Below are positions 8,299 to 17,139 of a DNA stretch of 49,511 bases, one piece after another. The notes below the pieces were generated by a model. That model had not been told where the DNA came from. It made no database searches and saw only the letters and a list, made by a program, of their open reading frames with translations. A program made the translations under genes and the position numbers. Source of the stretch: Candidatus Treponema merdequi (GTDB lineage Bacteria; Spirochaetota; Spirochaetia; Treponematales; Treponemataceae); assembly GCA_018064525.1 (NCBI GenBank), contig JAGHVB010000046.1, positions 1 through 49,511 on the forward strand, in the 5' to 3' direction. The first letter of the stretch is position 1; the number at the start of each line of letters is the position of its first letter.

Positions 8299-8317
8299 TA
8301 ATTTAGAAATTTAGAAT

Positions 8318-9922
8318 TCATTTCCTTTTGAGGTCAAAATTCAAATACATTGAATCCTGATACCAGTCAATCAAAAGAGAATAAATCTGATCATCATACC
8401 CTTCACAGATTGCCTTGAATTTCCAGACATTATTTGAAATGAATTTTTCCTGCGGAACAGACTCAATGCTTACCCATTTGTCTTTGTATAAAACAAGAAA
8501 AACTGTATCTTTTGAAATATCTTCACCTGTTTTAGAATCAAATGCTTTTGTCATTACAGAAATCGGTCTCGAAACTTTTGCAAAACTGTCAATTGAAATT
8601 ACCTTTTCTTCTTTTTCAACATCGAAAACTTTCCACCAGACATTAGAACCAATTACAACCTTAACACGATAGCTTCCAGGTTTTAAGTAAATCGGTTTTG
8701 TGATGTAATTTTTTGAATTTGAAGCAATTCTTGTAGAACTTACACCGTCTTTTGAAATATTTCCTTCAATGAAAATTCTTTTTGAATCCTGAATTTCTGT
8801 TATTTTTACACCGTCTGTAAAAAAGACTGCACGTGCAGAAAGATCACTTGCTGGACTTGTTACATCGGCAATTTTCATCGTAAGTGAAACAGGTGTATAA
8901 ATTTTTCTTAAAATGAATCTGTGTATATACCCGTTGTTCCAGAGATAAAATCCTGCTCCTGCAAGTATTGAACATGACAGAAGACTTATCATGAATATTT
9001 TCCAGAGATTCTTTTTCTTTTCAAAAACTGCAACTTTATGTGGTTTTGGATTGATTACGATTTTTGCAAGTTCAACTCTGATTGCATGTGTATCAAATTT
9101 TTTAAGATATTTTTTTACGATTTTGATAATCGGATTTACGGAAGAAAAACGCTGTCTTGCTTTTGGTTTCATCATTTTTTTGATGAGCTTACATACAACA
9201 GGAGGAATTGATCTGTCTATTTTTCTCGGATTAAGATATCGTCCGCGTTTTATGCGGGCAAGATTTTCTACTGACATTTCAGAAGGATACGGCTTTGTAC
9301 CTGTAACCATTTCGTAAAGCATTACGCCAAGCGCATATATATCAGCCCTGCAGTCAACAGCAGAACTGTTTTCAAACTGTTCAGGAGGCATATACGCAGG
9401 TGTTCCAAGTGTTACGCCTGTCTGTGTTTTATCTCCATCAGTTTCATTTTCATCAGAAGCAATACCAAAATCTGCAAGCTTGACTTCTGCTTTGCGGCTT
9501 ATCAATATATTTCCAGGTTTAATGTCTCTGTGAACAATTCCCTTTGAATGAGCAAATTTCAATGCAAAACATGCATCCTGCAGAATCAAAAGTGCCACAG
9601 TAGGATCTACTATTGACTGTTTTTTTATAAGCGCATCAAGAGCCATACCATCAACAAATTCTTCGACCATATAACGGTAAGGTCCTTCTGTAAAATAATC
9701 AAAAAGGTGAACAATGTAAGGACTCTGCATATCAAGAAGAATCTGGGCTTCTTTTTTAAAACGTTCTTTTGCCATCGGGCTTGAACGCATTGTCATTTTT
9801 TTGATTACAACATCTCTTTTTAATGACGGATGAACGGCTTTATAAACAGCACCCATTCCACCCTGTGCAATTTTTGTTTCAACCTTATATTTTCCAATAA
9901 ATTCACCAGTAATATCAGCCAT
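8318..9922 (-). CDS. Transmembrane serine/threonine protein kinase
   Basis: Hanks-type kinase (PknB-like). Residues 12-270 form the kinase domain: Gly-rich loop AQGGMGAVY at 19-27, VIK Lys at 41, catalytic HRDIKPGN at 132-139 (D134), DFG at 152-154, and an activation segment rich in Thr (TQTGVTLGTPAY). A single membrane span lies at about 309-330, followed by roughly 200 external residues of beta-rich sequence with no PASTA repeats or other sensor I recognise. The ribosome site is AAGAGG, 6 nt before the ATG. It is the last gene of a cluster with a chemoreceptor, an FHA protein and a PPP-type phosphatase, so kinase, phosphatase and phosphothreonine reader are co-encoded. Confidence 0.92.
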   Translation of the reverse strand: MADITGEFIGKYKVETKIAQGGMGAVYKAVHPSLKRDVVIKKMTMRSSPMAKERFKKEAQILLDMQSPYIVHLFDYFTEGPYRYMVEEFVDGMALDALIKKQSIVDPTVALLILQDACFALKFAHSKGIVHRDIKPGNILISRKAEVKLADFGIASDENETDGDKTQTGVTLGTPAYMPPEQFENSSAVDCRADIYALGVMLYEMVTGTKPYPSEMSVENLARIKRGRYLNPRKIDRSIPPVVCKLIKKMMKPKARQRFSSVNPIIKIVKKYLKKFDTHAIRVELAKIVINPKPHKVAVFEKKKNLWKIFMISLLSCSILAGAGFYLWNNGYIHRFILRKIYTPVSLTMKIADVTSPASDLSARAVFFTDGVKITEIQDSKRIFIEGNISKDGVSSTRIASNSKNYITKPIYLKPGSYRVKVVIGSNVWWKVFDVEKEEKVISIDSFAKVSRPISVMTKAFDSKTGEDISKDTVFLVLYKDKWVSIESVPQEKFISNNVWKFKAICEGYDDQIYSLLIDWYQDSMYLNFDLKRK

Positions 9923-9967
9923 TTTTTACCTCTTCAACTGTTACATATAATTTAATCATTTTTTTTA

Positions 9968-11014
9968 CTAAAGTCTAAAAATATCTTCTTCCGGATTAAA
10001 ACCAGTGTCCGCTTTTATATAAGCAGCCTGCATAACAAGCGGATTATGTATCTGAACTACTTTTCCGTCTGCCCTCAGATTATAAAATCCTCTCACAGGT
10101 CTATGTCCGGTAATATATTTCTTTTCAATTTTATTTTTTGTACAGTTCTGTCTTAACATTTTTTCTGCACTTCCAGACTGTGCTTCGTCATTTTTTGTCC
10201 ATGTCAATCCGTATACGATTTCCGGATTTAAAATACTGCTGTTGATTTCTGATTTTGAATATGCTCTTGCCGGTTCTGCATGTGATGTAATTACATTTTC
10301 AAAGAAAGCTGCAAGTGGAAGAAGATTTTCAAACCTTGAAATCATTTCAAGAGTTTTTGCATCATAATATTCCACCATAAAATCAAGAACCATTGCCCCT
10401 TCAGACACAAATTTATGAAAAGCAAAATTCCCGTCTGAACATTCATTTTTTATATTTTCATGATTTCCTTTCAGACAATGAACATTTTCTGAAAAATTTT
10501 TTTTCAAAATCAAAATCTGACATAAAGCAGAAAGTCCGTCTGTCATTTCGTCTTTCATGGCTTGAGAAACCATGTCACCATTTTCATATGCTTCAAACGC
10601 ATCATACCAGCGCTTTTTCTGGCTTGATTCAGAATGAAGAATGTCTCCTAAAAAAATTATTCTTAATTTATTTTCACAGAGAAGTTCAAAAACAGTTTTT
10701 GCGGAATTTTTTAATACGGCTTTCTCTCCGGGAACATAATTCAAAAGCTTAAAAATCAATTCTTTTCTTGCATGAAGATCAGGAACAATAATCAAATCAA
10801 GTTTCTTTGATTTTGTAAAATCAAGAAGCGACCCCGGCATTCCGTCAATTTCTTCGACCGCGTGTCTGTATGAGGTAATTTCATTCTGTAAAATTTCAAC
10901 TGTCTCTTTACACAAAGAAAAAAGCTCTTTCTTTGAAACAATTTTTTTTGCTTTAGAAAGTGCTTTTATCTTTTTGAGAACAGACTGCTTTTCTTCTTCT
11001 GAAACAGTATTCAA
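9968..11014 (-). CDS. Calcineurin-like (PPP-type) metallophosphoesterase
   Basis: A binuclear-metal phosphatase of 348 residues. Motifs in order are PDLHAR (D79, H81), GDILHS (G123, D124), GNHENI (N184, H185, E186), SHAEPA (H245) and GHRPV (H304), the order of PPP-family Ser/Thr phosphatases. An N-terminal 70-residue helical extension precedes the domain. The start is a TTG (11014), 15 nt after the FHA stop, with a weak AAGAGA upstream. Its place between an FHA gene and a Ser/Thr kinase gene suggests it reverses that kinase (inference). A nucleotide phosphatase is the alternative. Confidence 0.82.
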   Translation of the reverse strand: MNTVSEEEKQSVLKKIKALSKAKKIVSKKELFSLCKETVEILQNEITSYRHAVEEIDGMPGSLLDFTKSKKLDLIIVPDLHARKELIFKLLNYVPGEKAVLKNSAKTVFELLCENKLRIIFLGDILHSESSQKKRWYDAFEAYENGDMVSQAMKDEMTDGLSALCQILILKKNFSENVHCLKGNHENIKNECSDGNFAFHKFVSEGAMVLDFMVEYYDAKTLEMISRFENLLPLAAFFENVITSHAEPARAYSKSEINSSILNPEIVYGLTWTKNDEAQSGSAEKMLRQNCTKNKIEKKYITGHRPVRGFYNLRADGKVVQIHNPLVMQAAYIKADTGFNPEEDIFRL

Positions 11015-11029
11015 GTTATTATTCTCTTA

Positions 11030-11374
11030 TCACGAAAATACAAGATTTGAACTTCCGATAGTAATTTTATCACCGCGATTCAGCTTGACATATTTTCCAC
11101 CTGGAATTTTTATTCCATTTAAGAAAGTTCCGTTTGTTGAATCTTCATCTTTTAAAAAATAGTCTTCTTTAATTTTCTGAATTACAGCATGATGACGGCT
11201 TGCAAGTTTATTGTCAATTACAACGTTGTTGTCAGATTCCCGGCCAATTGTAATTTTTGCAACAAGCTTGATCTTTTTTTTATCAAACAAAAGATATGAA
11301 AGTGCAGAAGGATTAGAAATTGCATCAATATGCTTTCCAACCGGACTGTCAGTTAAAATTGTTGTATCACTCAT
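11030..11374 (-). CDS. Small FHA-domain protein
   Basis: A 114-residue phosphothreonine-binding protein consisting almost only of an FHA domain: GRE at 44-46, SRHH at 59-62 and NGTFLNG at 81-87 are the usual binding residues. The N-terminal tail carries a Thr pair (T4, T5) and T8, followed by Pro. In GarA/OdhI-type FHA proteins a phosphorylated N-terminal Thr pair is bound by the protein's own FHA domain; a similar switch here is an inference. Its ATG lies inside the 3' end of the chemoreceptor gene (8-nt overlap), with GGGGGAAG as ribosome site. The kinase two genes downstream is the obvious partner. Confidence 0.9.
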   Translation of the reverse strand: MSDTTILTDSPVGKHIDAISNPSALSYLLFDKKKIKLVAKITIGRESDNNVVIDNKLASRHHAVIQKIKEDYFLKDEDSTNGTFLNGIKIPGGKYVKLNRGDKITIGSSNLVFS

Positions 11375-13130
11375 TAATTTCTTCCCCCATTGTCTTTAGT
11401 AAATCATCTGTAATTGTAAGCAGTTCAGAACTTGAAGATGCTGCCTGAGAAATCTCTTTAGTTATCTGCTGGTTTGATTCTTTCATTTCATCAAAACTTA
11501 GATTAATTTTCTGACTTGAATTTGTAACATTCTGAAGATTTGCAGAAATTGTCTGAACAAGAGAAGCTTCGCTTTCAAGTTTATTTGACATATTCTGAAA
11601 GTTATTCTGCACACGCTGTGTATTTTCAACGATTTCTTCAAACGACTCTTTTGCAGTCTGCGAAAATTCAACCATATCGGAAACCATTGAATTGATATCG
11701 TCAATTGCATGACTCACATCCTGCTGCTGTGTACGGCTCTTTTCTGCAAGTGCCCTGATTTCTTTTGCAACAACTGCAAATCCTTTTCCGTGTTCACCTG
11801 CATGACTTGCTTCAATTGCTGCATTCATCGCAAGAAGATTTGTTTTTGAAGTAATGGAAGCAATCAGATTATTTGCAGAACTCAAACGCTTTGTACATTC
11901 GCTAAGTTCGTCGATTTTTGAAGTAATATTTGAAATATGACTGTTTCCTTTTCTTGAACTTTCAGAAAGATCATTCGTACTTGCAATTGAATCTTTTCTT
12001 AAAACGTTCATCGCATCAAGGTCACCCATAAGTTCTGAAGTATTGTCTACTGAAGTTTCAATCTGTTTAATCTGATGTTCAATCAGATCTCCAAACTGAC
12101 CTAGATAATCAACATTCTCTTTGATTGTCGAATTTACCTGATCCATAAGTTCAACCTGACTGCCGGCCTTCTCTTTTGTATCAACAAGATGCCCCGTAGT
12201 CGTAACAAGAACTTTATGAAAAATGAATGTATAATAACCGACAATTACAAGCGCAATAAGAATCATTATTGCACCAAGTAAAAGTCCTTCACTTGTAAAA
12301 TAGCTGCTTAAAGTGATCTTTGAAGAAAGAAGAAGATTCCAGCCGATGACTTCTATCGGCGTAAGCACTGTTTCTACTTTTGAACTGCTTAAATGAGTAA
12401 GAGCTTTACAAAGCGCATTTTTTTCAGTCAGATTTGGAAAATATTTTGAAATTAAAATTTTATCCGCAAGAATTGAACTGTCCTTTGCACCTGTAATTTC
12501 GAGTGAATTATTGTAAAGATACATATCAATGTAAGAAGGCATTCCACTGTACATTTCATCTACAAATTCAGTAATAGGAATTCCTGTTCCGCAAAGTCCT
12601 ACACTCTTTCCATTTTTATCTCTTACTACAACATTAAGCCAGAGCATTGTTTTACCAAGTTCTTTGTTATAGTTGATATTAAAATTATAAACAGGAGTAT
12701 CATTTACAGTCATGTTAAACCAGTAATCATCAGGATTTTTCGGATCAACTGTATATGAATATTTCAAATCAGAATAAAATCTAAGGTCTTTTGAATTGCA
12801 CCAGAAAGAAGTTTTTGCAATAAATGAATTCTGGTAAGACGCAAATTCTTTAACTGCAAGTCTTTCAAGTTCTTTATCTTCAGGATCTATAAAATAATCA
12901 ACAATAACAGGAGATTTTGCCATCTGGAGGGCAAGCATTATCTGACTGTTCAAGTTAGCCTGAAATTCAAGATTTTTCTGCCCCGCAAGCTGTTCAAGTT
13001 CTGCCTGAACATTTTTTCTGTTTGATGCCCTGCTGAAAAAAATACATGTACATACAGCAGCTGCAAACACGATTGCAATAAATGCAATCGAATAAACTTT
13101 AATTGTTAATTTTAAGTTTTTCTGATTCAT
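11367..13130 (-). CDS. Methyl-accepting chemotaxis protein
   Basis: Transmembrane chemoreceptor of 587 residues. TM1 spans about 11-32 and TM2 about 283-305, enclosing a roughly 250-residue periplasmic sensor that looks like a double-Cache domain. I see no clear HAMP after TM2. The signalling hairpin tip (about 420-470) carries [36 protein letters not shown]. The ribosome site AAAGGGG is 6 nt before the ATG. It is the first gene of the FHA-phosphatase-kinase cluster and overlaps the FHA gene. The ligand is unknown. The overlap hints that the FHA/kinase pathway and chemotaxis are co-expressed. Confidence 0.93.
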   Translation of the reverse strand: MNQKNLKLTIKVYSIAFIAIVFAAAVCTCIFFSRASNRKNVQAELEQLAGQKNLEFQANLNSQIMLALQMAKSPVIVDYFIDPEDKELERLAVKEFASYQNSFIAKTSFWCNSKDLRFYSDLKYSYTVDPKNPDDYWFNMTVNDTPVYNFNINYNKELGKTMLWLNVVVRDKNGKSVGLCGTGIPITEFVDEMYSGMPSYIDMYLYNNSLEITGAKDSSILADKILISKYFPNLTEKNALCKALTHLSSSKVETVLTPIEVIGWNLLLSSKITLSSYFTSEGLLLGAIMILIALVIVGYYTFIFHKVLVTTTGHLVDTKEKAGSQVELMDQVNSTIKENVDYLGQFGDLIEHQIKQIETSVDNTSELMGDLDAMNVLRKDSIASTNDLSESSRKGNSHISNITSKIDELSECTKRLSSANNLIASITSKTNLLAMNAAIEASHAGEHGKGFAVVAKEIRALAEKSRTQQQDVSHAIDDINSMVSDMVEFSQTAKESFEEIVENTQRVQNNFQNMSNKLESEASLVQTISANLQNVTNSSQKINLSFDEMKESNQQITKEISQAASSSSELLTITDDLLKTMGEEINE

Positions 13131-13175
13131 AAGACCCCTTTTGTCATATATCGGCAGAAAACTGAATAATCTTTA

Positions 13176-13204
13176 TTGACAGTTACTTTCTATAATTATA
13201 TCAT
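13176..13204 (+). promoter_or_regulatory. Promoter abutting the start of the beta-propeller-like gene
   Basis: TTGACA (13176-13181), 17-nt spacer, TATCAT (13199-13204), then 6 nt to the ATG at 13211. Confidence 0.6.
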
Positions 13205-13210
13205 AAAATT

Positions 13211-14326
13211 ATGAAAAATAAGAAAAATGTATCAATAATCTCGCTTATCATAACATTTGCATTTCTTGCATATATTATTTTCTGTTTTAAACCGTTAAAA
13301 ACAGAGCTTCAATTGACTCCGGAATGGACTGTTGAACTCGAATCCATAGACAAAATCCAGTCAGAAACCAATGAACAGCCGGTTTTGGTTCAGACAGCAG
13401 TTCCAGAACTGAATGTCCTTCCCTTCAAACTTGGACAGAACATCGGATATTTTACGCACGACGGGAAAATTTCACTTTTAAAAAACTTCGATTACAAGGC
13501 AACTATTTCAAAAAAATATTTTTCAACATTTTCTCAGAATTCCTCAGAAATTCAGATTTTTGATACTAACGGACAGCCTGTCGTTAACTTTTCAGAAGGC
13601 GGATTTCCCTATCTTTCTCAGGACAATATCCTTATCCTTCTTCCGGGCGGCTCAGGTTTTGAAGCAAAATCACCGGAAGGCCTTACACTTCTCCGCGAAG
13701 AACATCCTGCTCCTATAACAGCATTAAATTCACACGAATATTTTACTATCGCAGGTTATGCTGATGGAATTCTTACAGTTTTTGATGAAAATTTCAAAGA
13801 ACTTTTTACACTTCAGCCAGGCGGCTCTGATATCGAAGCTGTTCTCGGAGCAAACATCAGTTCAAAGGGAAATTTCATAGCCTCAGTTTCTGGTCAGAAC
13901 AAACAGCGTTTCGTACTTTACAAGACAGAAGACAATCATTCAAAAGTCATTTTTCACAAAACACTTAACAACAGTGTAGTAAATCAGACAATCGTAACAT
14001 TTTCTAAAGACGAATCCACAGTTTTCTATAACGATTCAACCGGACTTGGAATTATTGACTGTAATACCTTTAAAGACAAACACATAAGAATCCGTGGAAA
14101 AGTACTCGACATTCAGGAATCTCCTGTTTCAAACAGCTTTTTTGTTCTGTCAAAAGAACGCCACAACAGGACAAATACTTACACCCTTTCAATCATTGAA
14201 GCAAAATCACATAAAACCGGTGAATTTTCTTTTACCGCAGACTGTGCTTTTATCCTTACCGACGAAAATTCACTTTTTATCGGCAAAGACAACAAAATTT
14301 CAAAAATGACAATCTCAAAAGAATAA
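13211..14326 (+). CDS. Membrane-anchored protein, probable beta-propeller
   Basis: I do not recognise a named family. The 371-residue protein has an N-terminal membrane anchor (about 8-27) without a lipobox. It is followed by a Ser/Asn-rich beta-strand-rich domain with weak repeats of about 40-45 residues (for example YFTIAGYADGILTVFDENFKELFTL and STVFYNDSTGLGIIDCN) that resemble WD40 or PQQ blades. An outward-facing scaffold is the likely role. No ribosome site precedes the ATG and a good promoter ends 6 nt upstream, so the mRNA is probably leaderless. It is 13 nt upstream of the LytM-like gene, so the two are probably co-transcribed. Confidence 0.65.
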   Translation: MKNKKNVSIISLIITFAFLAYIIFCFKPLKTELQLTPEWTVELESIDKIQSETNEQPVLVQTAVPELNVLPFKLGQNIGYFTHDGKISLLKNFDYKATISKKYFSTFSQNSSEIQIFDTNGQPVVNFSEGGFPYLSQDNILILLPGGSGFEAKSPEGLTLLREEHPAPITALNSHEYFTIAGYADGILTVFDENFKELFTLQPGGSDIEAVLGANISSKGNFIASVSGQNKQRFVLYKTEDNHSKVIFHKTLNNSVVNQTIVTFSKDESTVFYNDSTGLGIIDCNTFKDKHIRIRGKVLDIQESPVSNSFFVLSKERHNRTNTYTLSIIEAKSHKTGEFSFTADCAFILTDENSLFIGKDNKISKMTISKE

Positions 14327-14339
14327 TACGGAGCGACTT

Positions 14340-15215
14340 ATGAAAACTATTCAGAAAATTACATCAGCACTTCTCATTCTTTCTGCAGCTGCAATTCCGG
14401 TATTTACTTTTGACTGGCCGCAGGAAAATATCGGATCTGATAAATTCTTTTCTTTTTTTGGCCAGAAACGTGCAGAAACAATTTCCAATTCATTGATTTT
14501 TGCCGAACCTGAAACTGCAAAAGTCTGTGACAAAGGACAGGTTGCCGTAATCATCACAGAACATGAAGACGGTTTTAACTGGTTTGAATCTACACTCGGA
14601 AATGCAGTAATTGTCGCTCACGAAGATTCACTTACAACAGTTTACGCAAATCTTGATCAGGATAACTTTAACAAATCTCTTTTCAATTCAACAGAAGTTA
14701 CAACAGGAACTGTTCTTTCTACAACAGGAAACTCTGCATGGCAGGAACAGGAATCCTTCCTTGAATTTCAGATCATCGATACAAAAAATCATAACTACAT
14801 AAATCCGCTTATTCTTATGCCGCGAATCGGAAAAGAAGAATCATTGACTCTTACAGACATCAAGCTTCAGAATAAATTCGGAAAATTTTACGACCTCGAT
14901 TCTCAGAAAAATATTCCTGCAGGAGTTTATAAAGTTTTCAGAAAAAAACAGAATCTGGCAGTTCCATATAAAACAACACTGTTCGTAAACGGTGCCGAAA
15001 CAGAAAAAATTACTTTTGATACGTTAAAAATGTCAGATAAAAACCTTGCAGTAGAAGGACGAAAATTCTATACAATCAATGAACTCTACATTGAAAATGA
15101 TTTAATGCTCATGGGTGAACTTTATCTGCCGCATGGAAAAGATACCATATCTTTAATCGTTACTGATTTTTCAGGAAACGAAAAATCAAGAATTTATAAT
15201 GTAACAGTTTTCTGA
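14340..15215 (+). CDS. Degenerate LytM/M23-like periplasmic protein
   Basis: A 291-residue exported protein with a signal peptide ending around residue 23 (IPVFTF). Residues 60-160 follow the fold of M23 peptidases: NAVIVAHEDSLTTVYANL matches the usual strand with HGN...YAHL, and FLEFQII...NYINPLILMP matches the HxEI...DPxxYL end. The catalytic His of YAH and HxE is absent, so it is probably a non-catalytic LytM protein, perhaps an amidase activator (inference). The C-terminal 100 residues are beta-rich and unassigned. The ribosome site GGAG is 7 nt before the ATG. Confidence 0.6.
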   Translation: MKTIQKITSALLILSAAAIPVFTFDWPQENIGSDKFFSFFGQKRAETISNSLIFAEPETAKVCDKGQVAVIITEHEDGFNWFESTLGNAVIVAHEDSLTTVYANLDQDNFNKSLFNSTEVTTGTVLSTTGNSAWQEQESFLEFQIIDTKNHNYINPLILMPRIGKEESLTLTDIKLQNKFGKFYDLDSQKNIPAGVYKVFRKKQNLAVPYKTTLFVNGAETEKITFDTLKMSDKNLAVEGRKFYTINELYIENDLMLMGELYLPHGKDTISLIVTDFSGNEKSRIYNVTVF

Positions 15216-15247
15216 TAAAAAAATTACTTACACGGAGTTTTTATAAA

Positions 15248-17056
15248 ATGAAAATTGAAAATCCAAATATGATTCTTTCAGCATCAGGATGGAGAAAAGT
15301 TTTTGCTGTTTCCGGTGATGAAAAAGACACCACTGCAGAAATCGGAACAGAAAATTCTTTTATCAGTTCCCTTTCTGCACTTGTATTCTTAGAATTTCTC
15401 AAAAAGCGAACAAGCAAAAAAACTCCGACAATCGTAATTGCAATTGATACACGCCCGACCGGACCTCAGATTGCGAACGCAATGATCAGAACGCTCCTTA
15501 AAGAAAAAGCAGTCATAAAATACATCGGAGTTTCTGCTGCCCCTGAAATCATGGCCTATGCAAAACTTTTTGACGGTTTTATCTACATTTCTGCAAGCCA
15601 TAATCCTGTCGGTCACAATGGAATTAAATTTGGACTCAACGACGGCGGGGTTTTAAACGGAGAAGAGAATGCACTTCTCGTGACTGATTTTCTTGAAAAA
15701 TGCAGGGACGAAAACCTTCTTTCCAAAATCGAACGTTTCATTTCCAAAACAGACATTACAGACCTCGAATGGGTTTATTCAGAATCAATTTCCACAAAAC
15801 GCGAAGCACTCGATATTTATAAATCGTTCTCAAAAAAAGTTATATCTTCACTTCCAGGCATCGTAGAACAGAATCAGTTTTTTGAAAATCTTAAAAAACT
15901 GATTTCATCATCTTCAATCGGAATTGTCTGCGACTTTAACGGAAGTGCCCGCACTCTTTCAATCGACAGTGCATTTTTCAAAGAAAACAACATCGACTTT
16001 TATCCGTTCAACGATAAACCGGGACAGATTGTTCACGAAATAATTCCAGAACCTGAGAATCTTATTCACTGCGCAAGACGCATGACAGAACTTCAATCAA
16101 ATGGAAAATCTAATGCCGTTCTCGGTTATATGCCTGACTGTGACGGCGACCGCGGAAACATCGTTTACTGGAACGAAAAGACAAAGACTGCCGAAGTTTT
16201 AAAAGCACAGGAAGTTTTCTCACTTTCTGTCCTCGCAGAACTTGCTTACTCACAATGGCTTTCCGGCGACGATCCTTCTTACAAAGGAGCCGTTGCAGTT
16301 AACTGTCCGACCTCAATGCGAATCGATGAAATTGCAGAATGTTTTGGCGCAAAAGTTTTCAGAGGCGAAGTCGGCGAAGCAAATGTCGTTAACACAGCGC
16401 GTCTTGCAAGAAAACAGGGTTATACAGTCCGTATTTTAGGTGAAGGTTCTAACGGTGGAACTATCACATTTCCGGCATCAGTACGCGACCCGATAAACAC
16501 TATTTTTGCTTTCATCAAGCTTCTGACAATCAAAGACAACAAAGACAATGCCGGCAACATAAAAAAAGGACTTTTCCACATCTGGTGCGACCTTTCAAAG
16601 CACGAATATAAAGAAAACTTTACGCTCTCTGATATAATCGACACACTCCCTGTTTACACAACAACAGGCGTTTCAGAACCACGCGCAATCCTCAAAATAA
16701 AAACAACTGACCATTCAATCTTAAAAGGCAATTTTCAGAAAGTTTTTGAAAAATCATTTTCTTCAGATGCCGATGGAATTTTATCAAAATATGGTATAAA
16801 ATCATATAAATGCGTTTTGACAAACGGTACGACAGAACGCATTGATGTAAAAGATTTTTCAGAAAGCGGCAAAGGCGGATTAAAAATTCAGCTTTTTGAA
16901 AATTCTGAAAAACCGTCAGCCTTTATCTGGATGAGAGGTTCCGGAACAGAACCCGTTTTCAGAATCATGTGTGACGTAAAAGGAAACAACGCAGAAAAAG
17001 AAAAAGAACTTTTAGCGTGGGAAACAGAACTTTTACAAAAGGCAGACAGAATGTAA
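15248..17056 (+). CDS. Phosphohexomutase (phosphoglucomutase/phosphomannomutase superfamily), paralogue 1
   Basis: Alpha-D-phosphohexomutase of 602 residues. The phosphoserine loop SASHNP is at 115-120 (S117), the metal loop DCDGDR at 297-302, the sugar loop is GEGSNGGT rather than GEESG, and the phosphate-binding loop RGSGTEP lies near the C-terminus. It probably interconverts hexose 1- and 6-phosphates. The altered sugar-binding loop suggests a substrate different from that of the next gene. The ribosome site CGGAG lies upstream of the ATG. It is followed by a second, clearly different phosphohexomutase 83 nt downstream. Confidence 0.85.
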   Translation: MKIENPNMILSASGWRKVFAVSGDEKDTTAEIGTENSFISSLSALVFLEFLKKRTSKKTPTIVIAIDTRPTGPQIANAMIRTLLKEKAVIKYIGVSAAPEIMAYAKLFDGFIYISASHNPVGHNGIKFGLNDGGVLNGEENALLVTDFLEKCRDENLLSKIERFISKTDITDLEWVYSESISTKREALDIYKSFSKKVISSLPGIVEQNQFFENLKKLISSSSIGIVCDFNGSARTLSIDSAFFKENNIDFYPFNDKPGQIVHEIIPEPENLIHCARRMTELQSNGKSNAVLGYMPDCDGDRGNIVYWNEKTKTAEVLKAQEVFSLSVLAELAYSQWLSGDDPSYKGAVAVNCPTSMRIDEIAECFGAKVFRGEVGEANVVNTARLARKQGYTVRILGEGSNGGTITFPASVRDPINTIFAFIKLLTIKDNKDNAGNIKKGLFHIWCDLSKHEYKENFTLSDIIDTLPVYTTTGVSEPRAILKIKTTDHSILKGNFQKVFEKSFSSDADGILSKYGIKSYKCVLTNGTTERIDVKDFSESGKGGLKIQLFENSEKPSAFIWMRGSGTEPVFRIMCDVKGNNAEKEKELLAWETELLQKADRM

Positions 17057-17139
17057 ACAGAACTGTAAAAAAATTTTCAGTTTACTAAAGTAACAACCGC
17101 GCAAATGCGCCTTACATAAACCATACAGGAGCCATTAAA

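Noticed and set aside
13191-13196. TATAAT at 13191 as the -10 for the plus-strand gene
   Set aside because: It is only 9 nt from the TTGACA; the TATCAT 8 nt later has the correct 17-nt spacing.
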